DNA from: an uncultured beta proteobacterium | GTDB taxonomy: Bacteria > Pseudomonadota > Gammaproteobacteria > Burkholderiales > SG8-39 | Assembly: GCA_902826155.1 (NCBI GenBank) | Contig: CADEDU010000017.1 | Span: 1 to 64,000 of the forward strand | DNA length: 64,000 bases | Reading direction: 5' to 3' | In this document: piece by piece, positions 25,910 through 35,193 of the stretch | Position numbering within the stretch: position 1 is the first letter of the stretch | How the letters are laid out: every line of letters begins with the position of its first letter | Notes under the pieces: generated by a model | What the model saw: the letters and a program-made list of their open reading frames with translations, nothing else | Told to the model about the DNA's origin: nothing | Databases searched by the model: none | Made by a program: the position numbers and the translations under genes

Positions 25910-27024
25910 AGCGCGCTTCGACGCATCGCCTGGCTTCGATCGGCGTGGTGCTGGCACTCGTCGGCCCACTGAACACGCAGGCCGGTGAAGGCCATAACCA
26001 CGGCGAGGCGCCCGCTGGGCCCAGCGCGAACGGCCCACAGCGCCAGCCTGGCGGCAGCGTCTTCCTACCCAAGCCGGCACAGCGCCAGCTGGTTGTGCGC
26101 ACGATGGTGGCTGCGGAGGCCGAGCTGCCGCGCTCGTTCGAATTAAACGGCAAGGTGCTGATGGACCCGAATGCGGGTGGCAAGGTGCAGCCGCTGAACG
26201 CCGGGCGCATCGAGCCCGGTCCGCGGGGCCTGCCGAATCCCGGGCAAGCGGTGCGCAAAGGCGAGGTGCTGGCCTATGTGGTGCCGTCAACCGCGCCCCT
26301 CGAGCGCTCGAACCAGTCGGCGCAACTGGCCGAGTTGCGCGCGGCCAAGTCGCTCGCCGAGAAGCGCGTGGCGCGGCTGAAGGAACTCTCGGATACCGTG
26401 CCTCGCAAGGACATCGAGGCGGCCGAAAGTGAGGCGGCCAGTTTGGCCGAGCGCATCGCGGCGGTCGGTGGAGGTCTCGCGACGCGCGAGGCCCTGGTCG
26501 CCCCAGTGTCGGGTGTGATCGCCTCAGCCCATGTGGTCGCCGGCCAGGTGGTAGACGCCCGCGAACTGCTGTTCGAGATCATCGACCCGGGCCGTTTGCG
26601 CATCGAGGCGCTGGCCTTCGAACCGGCGCTGGCAGCCGACGTCGGCAGTGCCTCGCTGGCGGTGGGTGACCAGCGTGTGCCGCTGGAGTATCTGGGCGCA
26701 GCGCGCAGCCTGAGAGAGCAGGCCCTGCCGCTGAGTTTCCGCGCCCAGGGAGCGGCCCTGAACAGCCTTGCCGTCGGACAGCCCGTGCGCGTCTTCGTGC
26801 AGACGAAGCAGAAGGTCAAGGGCATCGCAGTCCCGGTCGCGTCGCTGATGAAGAACCCGGCCAACCAGACCGTTGTCTGGGTCAAGACCGCGCCCGAACG
26901 CTTCGAGCCTCGCAGCATCACGACCGAGGCCCTCGATGGTGTGAACGTCGCCGTCACATCGGGCCTGAAGGCCGGAGACCGCATCGCCACGCAAGGCGCC
27001 ACCCTGATCAACCAGGTGCGCTGA
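25906..27024 (+). CDS. czcB: CzcB-type periplasmic adaptor (membrane fusion protein)
   Basis: 372 residues from ATG 25906, chosen because it overlaps the previous stop and begins a signal peptide (RLASIGVVLALVGPLNTQAG). The mature start GEGHNHGEAP is His-rich. The barrel-sandwich/lipoyl domain (KVQPLNAGRIEPG and LVAPVSGVIASAHV) flanks a coiled coil (about 125-195), followed by a beta-barrel domain. It links CzcA in the inner membrane with CzcC in the outer membrane. Two bases separate it from czcA. Confidence 0.9.
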   Translation: MKRASTHRLASIGVVLALVGPLNTQAGEGHNHGEAPAGPSANGPQRQPGGSVFLPKPAQRQLVVRTMVAAEAELPRSFELNGKVLMDPNAGGKVQPLNAGRIEPGPRGLPNPGQAVRKGEVLAYVVPSTAPLERSNQSAQLAELRAAKSLAEKRVARLKELSDTVPRKDIEAAESEAASLAERIAAVGGGLATREALVAPVSGVIASAHVVAGQVVDARELLFEIIDPGRLRIEALAFEPALAADVGSASLAVGDQRVPLEYLGAARSLREQALPLSFRAQGAALNSLAVGQPVRVFVQTKQKVKGIAVPVASLMKNPANQTVVWVKTAPERFEPRSITTEALDGVNVAVTSGLKAGDRIATQGATLINQVR

Positions 27025-27025
27025 C

Positions 27026-30000
27026 ATGTTCAAGTGGCTACTCGATAACAGCCTGACGAACCGGCTGCTGGTGATCATCGCCAGCGTCGTTCTGATGGCC
27101 TACGGCGCGTTCACGCTGTCGCGCACGCCGGTGGACGTGTTCCCCGACCTGAACAAGCCGACCGTCACCATCATGACCGAGGCCGGCGGCATGGCCGCCG
27201 AGGAGGTGGAGCAGCTCATCACCTTCCCGCTGGAGACGACCATGAACGGTCTGCCCGGCGTGGAGAGCGTGCGCTCAACCTCGTCAGCCGGCCTGTCCTT
27301 CCTCTACGTCACCTTCGACTGGAGCACCGACATCTTCCGCGCCCGGCAACTGGTGTCGGAGCGGCTGTCCTCGATGGAAGAAGGCATCGCCGAAGGCGTG
27401 GTGCCGCGCATGGGCCCGATCAGCTCGATCATGGGCGAGATCATGCAGATCGCCATTCCGGTCGATCCGAGCAAGATCAGCGCGATGGCCGTGCGCGAGT
27501 ACGCCGACTGGGTGCTTCGACCGCGCCTGCTCTCGGTGCCAGGCGTCGCGCAGGTCATCCCGATCGGCGGCGAGGTGCGGCAGTTCCAGGTGCAGCCGAA
27601 CACCACGCGCATGGCCGAGCTGGGCATCACGCATGACCAGCTGGAAGGCGCGCTGAAGGGCTACTCGTCCAACACCTCGGGCGGATTCCTGGAGCTGAAC
27701 GGCCGCGAGTACCTGATCCGCAACCTCGGTCGCACTTCGCGCCTCGATGACCTGAAGAACCTGGCGCTGACCTCGAAGAATGGCCAGCCCATCCTGATGC
27801 GGCAGATCGCCGAGGTCACGTTTGCAGCCGCACTCAAGCGCGGCGACGCCGGTTATGAAGGCAAGCCGGCGGTGATCCTGGGCATCCAGAAGCAGCCCAC
27901 CGCCGACACCATTGCGCTGACGAAGGCCATCGAGGACGCGCTGGTGGGGCTCAAAGCCTCGCTGCCGGCTGGCATGGAGGCACCGCGCGTGACCTTCCGC
28001 CAGGCCAGCTTCATCGAGGCCTCGATCACCACGCTGCAGGGCAAGCTGATCGGCGCCTCGGTTTTCGTGGCGGTGATCCTGTTCTTCTTCCTCGGCACTG
28101 TGCGGCCAACCGTCATCGCGCTGACGGCCATTCCGGTGTCGATCCTCATCACCGCGCTGGTCTTCAAATACTTCGGGCTGTCGATCAACACGATGACGCT
28201 GGGCGGCCTGGCCATCGCCATCGGCGGTCTGGTCGATGACGCCGTGGTGGGCGTCGAGAACGTGTTGCGGCGGCTGAAGGCCGACCGGGCCAACCATCCG
28301 AACAGCCGGTTGAACCCCATCGAGATCGTCGCGCACGCGACGATGGAGGTGCGATCAGCCATCCTCTACGCGACGGTCATCATCGTGCTCGTCTTCATCC
28401 CGCTGTTCGCGCTGCCGGGGCTGGAGGGCAGGCTGTTCGTGCCGCTGGGCATCGCCTTCATCGTCTCGACGCTGGCCTCGCTGATCGTCTCGGTGACGGT
28501 GACGCCGGTGCTCAGCTTTTACCTGCTGCCGCGGATGAAGAACCTGGACCACGGTGACACCAAAGTCCTGGCCTGGCTGAAGGCGCGTTATCGCAGCAGC
28601 CTGCAGAACGTGCTGGATCGGCCGAAGGCCGCCATGGCGGCGGCCGGTGTGGCCGTGCTGGTGGCCGCAGTGGCGGTGCCCTTCTTCCCGACGACCTTCC
28701 TGCCGCCGTTCAACGAGGGCTCGCTGCTGATCGGCCTGCGGTTGAACCCGGGCGTCACGTTGACGGAGTCCTCGGCCTTGGCACGCCAAGCCGAGGTATT
28801 GGTCAAGCAGGTGCCCGAGGTCACGCACGTCGGCCGTCGCAGTGGCCGGGCCGAACTGGACGAACACGCCGAAGGTGTGCACGTCAGCGAACTCGATGTC
28901 GGCCTCAAGCCCACTGCCGAGCTGACACGCAGCATGGACGAGATCAAGGCCGACATCCGCAAGCGCTTGGTGAACCTGCCCGCCGCGCTGGAGATCGGCC
29001 AGCCGATCTCGCACCGCATTGACCACATGCTCTCGGGTGTGCGCTCGCAGATTGCGATCAAGATCTTCGGCGAGGACCTCGATGCACTGCGCGGCCAGGC
29101 GGATGCGTTGCGCGCCAGACTGGCCAAGATACCCGGCATCGCCGACCTGCAAATCGAGAAGCAGGTGCTGGCGCCGCAGATCAAGGTGCGCATCGACTAC
29201 GCCGCGGCGGCGCAGTACGGCGTGCCGGCGCCGCAGGTGCTGTCGGCGCTGCAGGCACTGGTCGAGGGCGAGAAGGTCACCCAGATCGTCGAGGGCAGCC
29301 GGCGCTTCGCACTGGTCGTGAAGCTGCCCGAGTCGGCGCGCTCGGTCGAAGGCCTGGGCCAGATCCTGATCGAGACGCCGAACGGCCGCATCCCGCTATC
29401 GAAGATCGCCACCGTCGAGGACGGTGACGGCCCCAACCAAATCAGCCGGGACGACGGCAAGCGGCGCATCGTGCTGTCGGCCAATGCGTCCGGGCGCGCG
29501 CTGTCGGAGATCGTGGCCGACATCCGCAAGGTGGTTGCCGAAACCAAACTACCCGAGGGTTACTTCATCACCTTGGGCGGCCAGTTCCAGGCGCAGGAGG
29601 AAGCCTCACGCCGAGTCGGCCTGCTGTCGATCGTGTCGCTGACGCTGATGTTCGCGGTGCTCTACAGCCGCTACAAGTCGGCGGCGCTGTCGGCGCTGAT
29701 CATGGTGAACATCCCACTGGCTCTCGTCGGCGCGGTGATCGGCCTATGGCTGTCGGGCCAGCCACTGTCGGTGGCGGCCCTGGTCGGCTTCATCACGCTG
29801 GCCGGCATCTCGGTGCGCAACGGCATTCTGAAGGTCAGCCACTACATCAACCTGATGCGCTTCGAAGGTGAGTCCTTCGACCAGAAGATGATCGTGCGCG
29901 GCTCGCTGGAGCGGCTGAGCCCAGTGCTGATGACCGCGCTGGTGACGGCCTTCGCTCTCGCGCCGCTGCTGTTCGAGGCCGAGCAGCCCGGCACCGAGGT

Positions 30001-30145
30001 ACTTCACCCGGTGGCCGTAGTGATCTTCTCCGGCCTCATCAGCTCGACCCTGCTCGACACCTTCCTCACGCCCGCGATGTTCTGGCTCTTCGGTCGCAAG
30101 CCGGCCGAAGCGCTGATGGACGGCAAGGACGCCGAGGCGCTGTGA
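27026..30145 (+). CDS. czcA: CzcA-type heavy-metal RND efflux pump
   Basis: 1039 residues, twelve transmembrane helices in two halves, each followed by a large periplasmic loop. The proton-relay helix reads GGLVDDAVVGVEN, keeping the Asp-Asp-Glu pattern of heavy-metal RND (HME) pumps. The N-terminus LLDNSLTNRLLVIIASVVL and the segment PVDVFPDLNKPTV are typical of the family. It exports divalent cations (Co, Zn, Cd by context) using proton motive force. It lies in one operon with czcI, czcC and czcB. Confidence 0.93.
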   Translation: MFKWLLDNSLTNRLLVIIASVVLMAYGAFTLSRTPVDVFPDLNKPTVTIMTEAGGMAAEEVEQLITFPLETTMNGLPGVESVRSTSSAGLSFLYVTFDWSTDIFRARQLVSERLSSMEEGIAEGVVPRMGPISSIMGEIMQIAIPVDPSKISAMAVREYADWVLRPRLLSVPGVAQVIPIGGEVRQFQVQPNTTRMAELGITHDQLEGALKGYSSNTSGGFLELNGREYLIRNLGRTSRLDDLKNLALTSKNGQPILMRQIAEVTFAAALKRGDAGYEGKPAVILGIQKQPTADTIALTKAIEDALVGLKASLPAGMEAPRVTFRQASFIEASITTLQGKLIGASVFVAVILFFFLGTVRPTVIALTAIPVSILITALVFKYFGLSINTMTLGGLAIAIGGLVDDAVVGVENVLRRLKADRANHPNSRLNPIEIVAHATMEVRSAILYATVIIVLVFIPLFALPGLEGRLFVPLGIAFIVSTLASLIVSVTVTPVLSFYLLPRMKNLDHGDTKVLAWLKARYRSSLQNVLDRPKAAMAAAGVAVLVAAVAVPFFPTTFLPPFNEGSLLIGLRLNPGVTLTESSALARQAEVLVKQVPEVTHVGRRSGRAELDEHAEGVHVSELDVGLKPTAELTRSMDEIKADIRKRLVNLPAALEIGQPISHRIDHMLSGVRSQIAIKIFGEDLDALRGQADALRARLAKIPGIADLQIEKQVLAPQIKVRIDYAAAAQYGVPAPQVLSALQALVEGEKVTQIVEGSRRFALVVKLPESARSVEGLGQILIETPNGRIPLSKIATVEDGDGPNQISRDDGKRRIVLSANASGRALSEIVADIRKVVAETKLPEGYFITLGGQFQAQEEASRRVGLLSIVSLTLMFAVLYSRYKSAALSALIMVNIPLALVGAVIGLWLSGQPLSVAALVGFITLAGISVRNGILKVSHYINLMRFEGESFDQKMIVRGSLERLSPVLMTALVTAFALAPLLFEAEQPGTEVLHPVAVVIFSGLISSTLLDTFLTPAMFWLFGRKPAEALMDGKDAEAL

Positions 30146-30185
30146 TCTTTCCTGCGTTTCCACCCACCAACCTGAAAGGATCTCC

Positions 30186-30557
30186 ATGAAGACGCAAGCC
30201 CTTCTCGCCTCCCTCACCCTCGCCCTGGCCGGCGCGGCCTTCGCCGCAGGCAAGCACGATCACAAGCCACTGCACGGCGGCGTGGTGGTCGAGGTCAAGG
30301 ACATCGACTACGAACTGGTCGCCAAGCCGACCGTCATCCAGCTTCACCTGCGCGACCACGGCAAGGCAGTCGACGTGTCCAAGGCCAGCGCGAAGGTCAC
30401 GCTGTTGACCGGTACCGAAAAACAGGAGGTTGAGCTGAAGCCGGCTGGCGACAAGCTCGAAGCCACCGGCAGCTTCAAAGTCGGCCCTGGGACCAAGGCT
30501 GTCGCGGTCGTGACCGTGGCGGGCAAACCGGCCACCGCACGCTTCACCATCAAGTGA
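30186..30557 (+). CDS. Small periplasmic protein at end of czc operon
   Basis: 123 residues from ATG 30186, with AAAGGA at 30176-30181 upstream. Signal peptide MKTQALLASLTLALAGAAFA is followed by AGKHDHKPLHGGVVVEV, a His-rich start suited to metal binding, and then an all-beta domain of about 90 residues. It resembles periplasmic domains that accompany Czc/Cus pumps. I do not recognise a named family. The likely role is a metal chaperone or sensor, by context only. Confidence 0.7.
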   Translation: MKTQALLASLTLALAGAAFAAGKHDHKPLHGGVVVEVKDIDYELVAKPTVIQLHLRDHGKAVDVSKASAKVTLLTGTEKQEVELKPAGDKLEATGSFKVGPGTKAVAVVTVAGKPATARFTIK

Positions 30558-30710
30558 CACACAGCCGCTGCATGAACAGCGCGAACATTGAACGCGCGGA
30601 CCTGTGCCAACCCCGTCGAGCACCGGGTTGGCCTGGCTGTCGGCCGCCTGGCTCGACCTTCACCGCACTGTTCATCGGCGAGTAGCCCGGCGCTCTGACC
30701 GACTGTTCCA

Positions 30711-30809
30711 GGCCGTCAGCGTGAGGAAGTGGCCGCGCCTCGAATCTGACCTTCGATGAGCAGGCCGTGGCAGCGAAAGTCAGCTGTCATCGAAGCTCGG
30801 GAACGCACA
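30711..30809 (-). repeat. Right copy of 99-bp inverted repeat flanking the cadmium module
   Basis: Inverted partner of 19621-19719, about 94 of 99 identical, no gaps. It lies between the last czc gene and the ATPase gene at 30949. Partial similarity to the left copy continues outward to about 30890. Together the two copies bound an 11.2-kb segment. No transposase is intact at either end. Confidence 0.85.
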
Positions 30810-30948
30810 GAGACGGCCATGAGCCGCCGGACAGTGCGCGGCGCCCAAAGCGGTCGCTTCGACAAACTGGCTGGTTGCCGATACCATCGCTGCCACATGT
30901 AGATTGCATCTTCAGGTCTAGTGCTATTCGCGCAGCCGGGATCCACAA

Positions 30949-31986
30949 GTGGCCAGTTCTGATCAGCTAAAAGCGCTAATAAAGTCGCACATTGCCCGCG
31001 ATGAAGGGCAGTTCCTGTCCGTCGCCATGCAGGTCGCTGCGCACGAGGCGAAACTCGGCCATGGCAAGCTGGCGGAGGAGTTGCGCGAAATGATCGACGC
31101 GGCCAAGACGCGTCTGAGCCAAGACAATTCAGGCAAGCTAGTTGCGATTGCCGGTTCCGCCAAGCCACGCAGCGAACTCGCCGGCTTATTGACGGTTTCA
31201 CATCCGCCGAACCGCCTCAGCGATCTCATCCTGGACAACGTCTCGGCGGGCCAACTGCGCCGGGTCGTTAGAGAGCAGCGCCAACTTGCCAGAATCAAGG
31301 AACATGGGCTCGCGGCGCGCCGCAAGCTCCTCCTCGTAGGGCCACCAGGAACTGGAAAGACAATATCGGCCGCTGCACTGGCCGGCGAACTGGGCCTGCC
31401 GTTGTTTCTGGTCCGGCTCGATTCCCTGATCACAAAGTTCATGGGCGAGACCGCGGCCAAGCTTCGGCAAGTATTCGATGCAGTGGCCGACATGCGCGGG
31501 GTCTACTTCTTCGACGAGTTTGATGCCATCGGGTCTCAGCGTGGCCTGGGCAACGACGTGGGTGAGATCCGACGTGTGCTGAACAGCTTTCTGCAGATGA
31601 TCGAGCAGGACCACTCGAACAGCCTCATCATCGCCGCAACCAATCACCCTGAAGTGCTCGACTACGCCTTGTTCCGACGGTTCGATGACGTGGTGGAGTA
31701 CCGGCTACCCACGCTCGAACAAGCCTGCGATCTAATTCGTTCTCGGCTTGGTTCATTCGCTCCCCGTCAGTTCAAAAAAGGCAAGTGGGTCGAGCAGGCC
31801 GAAGGCCTGAGCCATGCCGAGATCAGTCGCGCGGTTGACGCGGCCGTCAAGGATACGATCTTGCATGACCAGACGATAGTGCAACCAGCCGAACTGGGGC
31901 GAGCGTTAGAGGAGCGCCGACTCATCACTGCAAGGCTGGCGCAGAACAAGCACTCGTCCAGCCATGCCGGAACAGCCACAAGATAG
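30949..31986 (+). CDS. ietA: AAA ATPase of an IetAS-like system
   Basis: 345 residues from GTG 30949. An N-terminal helical region (1-110) precedes a single AAA domain: Walker A GPPGTGKT (131-138), Walker B GVYFFDEFD (D189, E190), sensor IIAATNHPE (about 227-235) and arginine fingers R243-R244 (LFRRFDD). It overlaps the subtilase gene by 23 bases. An AAA ATPase directly followed by a subtilisin-like protease is the IetA-IetS architecture, described first as a plasmid stability/toxin-antitoxin pair on Agrobacterium Ti plasmids and later as an anti-phage system. In the Ti system the ATPase acts as antitoxin. The assignment follows from domain pairing and order. Confidence 0.85.
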   Translation: MASSDQLKALIKSHIARDEGQFLSVAMQVAAHEAKLGHGKLAEELREMIDAAKTRLSQDNSGKLVAIAGSAKPRSELAGLLTVSHPPNRLSDLILDNVSAGQLRRVVREQRQLARIKEHGLAARRKLLLVGPPGTGKTISAAALAGELGLPLFLVRLDSLITKFMGETAAKLRQVFDAVADMRGVYFFDEFDAIGSQRGLGNDVGEIRRVLNSFLQMIEQDHSNSLIIAATNHPEVLDYALFRRFDDVVEYRLPTLEQACDLIRSRLGSFAPRQFKKGKWVEQAEGLSHAEISRAVDAAVKDTILHDQTIVQPAELGRALEERRLITARLAQNKHSSSHAGTATR

Positions 31987-34507
31987 GCGCCCGCACCTTG
32001 TTCTGACGAACACGTCAGCGGCGCGGTCCTTCACCGCCCCGTCGCGTGGTGGCGGCACTAACGCCGATGTGCCTGCTCGAGATCGTGCGCAGCACGGGGC
32101 GGCGTTGAAGGCACAGATCGACGCCCTCAAGCCCGTGGCCGAGCAGGCGGTGACCACGCAGCGAGAACAGGGGCTCCAAAGCGGTCTTGGGCTCCAAGTC
32201 CAGTTCGTCAGCGTGCCTGATGTAGAGCTGGCGTTCGAGAGTCTCGGCAGCGAAGTGGGCAGGGATCCGAAGAGGAAGATCGAGGTCCTGAGCGTATGGG
32301 ACGAGGCTGGCACGACATACGCCAACGTCTTTGTTCCTGACGGGAAGCTAGACCACTTTGAGCGGTACGTTGCTGATTACGTCACCGAGCGCAAGAAGGC
32401 CAACGGCCACGCTCTCGATCACCGAGAACTACTCGACGCCATCTCGTCGATCCGGAAAGCAGAGCTTCGCGCTCTTTGGACTGATGACGCAGCGCTGTTC
32501 CCACAAGACTCTAACGAGTCGTTCTGGTGGGAGGTCTGGCTTCCCGTTCGCGGGAGCCGCGATGTCGTAGTCGCCGACTTCCGCAAGCTCGCCGCGCTTT
32601 CAGGCTGCGAGGTCAGCGAGCGCAAGATCAACTTTCCAGAACGGACGGTCCTCGTCATGTACGGCTCCCAAGAGCAACTTGGTGCCTCGGTCATGACGCT
32701 GAACTGCGTGGCCGAGCTGCGCCGCGCAAAGGAGACCGCCGACTTCTTCGACGGCATGACGCCGCTAGAGCAGCAGGGGTGGGTTGACGACGCTCTTGCG
32801 CGAATGCGCGTTGCGCCCGCACACGACTCGACACCACGTGTGTGCCTGCTGGACTCGGGTGTCAATCGCGCGCACCCGATGCTCAAGCCTCTCATCGCCG
32901 ACACCGACCTCCACACCGTGAATCCGGCATGGGGCGTTGACGACACGGCCAATCACGGAACGGGCATCGCCGGCCTGGTCGCGCTGGGGGACTTCACGGA
33001 CGCGCTCGAGTCCGCAGATCCGTTGGTCGTCCAGCATCGGATCGAATCCGTAAAGCTTACCCCTGAGCAAGGCGCCAACGCTGGTGATTCGCGACAGCAC
33101 GGCTACCTGTTCGGCGAGGCGGTATCAAGGCCAGAGATCGCCGCACCCGAGCGCCCACGCGTCTTCACGTCGGCCGTGACGTCCAGTGATGATCGCGATC
33201 GTGGCCGCCCCTCGGCGTGGTCCGCTACGGTGGATCGCCTGGCATCGGACTACGACGGCAACGGCCAGTTTCCTCGCCTGTTTGTCTTGTGTGCCGGAAA
33301 CACGGAGGATCCGCAATCTTGGGGCACATACCCTGCAAGCTTGGACACGAGCGGTATTCGTGACCCGGGCCAAGCTTGGAATGCTCTAACGGTCGGCGCG
33401 TACACGGACAAGGTGCACATCACCGAGATGGACGCCCAAGAATACGCGCCGGTCGCATCGAAAGGCGGCCTTAGCCCCTACACGCGCACGTCGCTCACTT
33501 GGGACAAGGCGTGGCCGTTCAAGCCCGACGTGGTGTTCGAGGGAGGGAACGCGGGCAAGGACGCTCTCGGCGCGATAGGAATCACCAGCCTCCACTTGCT
33601 CACCTCCAACAACCAACCGCTCCAGCGACTTCTGACGACGAGCAACGCCACGAGTGCAGCATCAGCGCTGGGCGCTCGGATGGCCGCGCAACTGATGACA
33701 GCCTATCCCGCGCTGCGGCCAGAGACGATCCGCGCCCTGATCGCACACTCCGCGGACTGGACCGAGGCCATGCGAGCGGCTTACCTGCCAGCGCCAGGGC
33801 AGCCGACCAAGACCGACTACGTCAACCTAATCCGCCGCTGCGGCTGGGGCGTTCCCAGTCTCGAACGTGCTCTTTGGAGCGCAGGCAATTCACTGACCCT
33901 CGTGGTCGAGGACCAGTTGCACCCCTACAAGAAAGAGAAGGGGAAAGCGGTCGCTACACGCGACATGAACCTCCACTCGTTACCCTGGCCCAAGGAGCAA
34001 CTGCTGGAACTGCCTCCCGACACCCAGGTGGAGATGCGCGTCACGCTGTCGTACTTCATCGAACCGAACCCTTCAGCACGTGGCACCTCGTCCAAGTTCC
34101 ATTACCCATCACACCGCCTGCGCTTCGACGTTCAGCGGCCGCTCGACGAGACGACCGAGGCCTTCGTCGCTCGACTCAACGCCGCAGCACTGCGCGAGGA
34201 TGAAGGTGACCCCATCAATCCGAAGGACCCTGAGTGGATCCTGGGATGCACGAAGCGACACCGTGGTTCGCTGCATCAGGACATCTGGCGTGGAACCGCT
34301 GCCGCGCTTGCTAACCGCGGGTTCATGGCTGTGTACCCTGCCAGTGGTTGGTGGCGTACTCGTCCAGCCTTAGAGCGATATGACCTGGCTGCACGCTACA
34401 GCCTTATCGTTTCAATCCGGACGCCGGAAACGGATGTGGACATCTATGCCCCAGTCACCAACCTGGTGGCGGCGCAGGCCGGGGTCACTGTACTCGTGAA
34501 TACCTGA
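31964..34507 (+). CDS. ietS: Subtilisin-like serine protease of an IetAS-like system
   Basis: 847 residues. A long N-terminal region (1-285) precedes the S8 catalytic domain with D297 (LLDSGVN), H331 (NHGTGIAG), oxyanion Asn (LCAGNTED, about 446) and S564 (NATSAAS in place of the usual GTSxAAP). The C-terminal 230 residues contain beta-rich sequence and FHYPSHRLRFDV. There is no signal peptide, so it acts in the cytoplasm, as expected for a toxin or defence effector kept in check by the AAA partner. Length fits IetS-type proteases (about 800 residues). Targets are unknown. Confidence 0.85.
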   Translation: MPEQPQDRRPHLVLTNTSAARSFTAPSRGGGTNADVPARDRAQHGAALKAQIDALKPVAEQAVTTQREQGLQSGLGLQVQFVSVPDVELAFESLGSEVGRDPKRKIEVLSVWDEAGTTYANVFVPDGKLDHFERYVADYVTERKKANGHALDHRELLDAISSIRKAELRALWTDDAALFPQDSNESFWWEVWLPVRGSRDVVVADFRKLAALSGCEVSERKINFPERTVLVMYGSQEQLGASVMTLNCVAELRRAKETADFFDGMTPLEQQGWVDDALARMRVAPAHDSTPRVCLLDSGVNRAHPMLKPLIADTDLHTVNPAWGVDDTANHGTGIAGLVALGDFTDALESADPLVVQHRIESVKLTPEQGANAGDSRQHGYLFGEAVSRPEIAAPERPRVFTSAVTSSDDRDRGRPSAWSATVDRLASDYDGNGQFPRLFVLCAGNTEDPQSWGTYPASLDTSGIRDPGQAWNALTVGAYTDKVHITEMDAQEYAPVASKGGLSPYTRTSLTWDKAWPFKPDVVFEGGNAGKDALGAIGITSLHLLTSNNQPLQRLLTTSNATSAASALGARMAAQLMTAYPALRPETIRALIAHSADWTEAMRAAYLPAPGQPTKTDYVNLIRRCGWGVPSLERALWSAGNSLTLVVEDQLHPYKKEKGKAVATRDMNLHSLPWPKEQLLELPPDTQVEMRVTLSYFIEPNPSARGTSSKFHYPSHRLRFDVQRPLDETTEAFVARLNAAALREDEGDPINPKDPEWILGCTKRHRGSLHQDIWRGTAAALANRGFMAVYPASGWWRTRPALERYDLAARYSLIVSIRTPETDVDIYAPVTNLVAAQAGVTVLVNT

Positions 34508-35193
34508 GATCAAGGTGCGAGGGGCAGTACTACGCCGCGAACGCTTTGCGCGTTTGCGCGCCGAGTGTCTGGTTTCGTCCTGACTCAAATGGCTGCTTCG
34601 GGTCGCGTACAGCCGATCACCGCAGGCGCAAGGAGTCGTTCGCGAATCGCCACCCGGCCGGCCACGGTCGAGTGACCGGTGATGAAGGCGGAGCGGTCGA
34701 TCGAGGCTGTGGTCTTCGAGCGACGGGTGATCGCGGCAGCCGCCGTTGAGGCCGCGGACGGCGATTGACCGTGTTCAGTCTGAAACGGTTGTCTGGCAGT
34801 GCGACAGGGGCGGTTCTTGACCGGTGAGGCTAGTTGACGAAGTCGCATGTCGACCACGGAACAAGTGCAGCGAACCATTCCGAGGCGGCCCTTCGCTTCC
34901 CGCCTGATCGCCGCGATGCCGTTCCGGTGTGGCGCGACTGGCGAGATCGACAACAGCCATACGCCGCACGGATTTCTTTCGAGCTGCCCGTCGGGGGGGG
35001 ATGGCGACCGGTTCAAGATGCTACGCGTCGGCATCCGCTTTCTGTTGGCGGAGTCTGCCGAGATCGTCTGATAGCGTCTTGCCAACCACGACCGCGCTCT
35101 GCAGTACGCTCGAGAAAACTACGCTCGCTAGGAAGAGCGTAGCCCTCAAGACGCCGAGGCTTGCGCGAAACACGACAGCGCAGAAAGTGCGGA
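34508..35193. other. Gap without recognisable gene
   Basis: About 690 bases between the protease and the coupling ATPase. The only frame of note is ATG 34847 to 35071 on the plus strand (74 codons, starting MSTTEQVQRTIPRRPFA), which has no recognised relatives and no clear ribosome site. It contains a run of eight G near 34991, a frameshift-prone site. I see no RNA gene or repeat that I can name here. Confidence 0.4.

Noticed and set aside
34585..35085. 166-codon minus-strand frame
   Set aside because: Arg/Ser/Ala-rich composition typical of chance frames in GC-rich DNA; no motif and no ribosome site.
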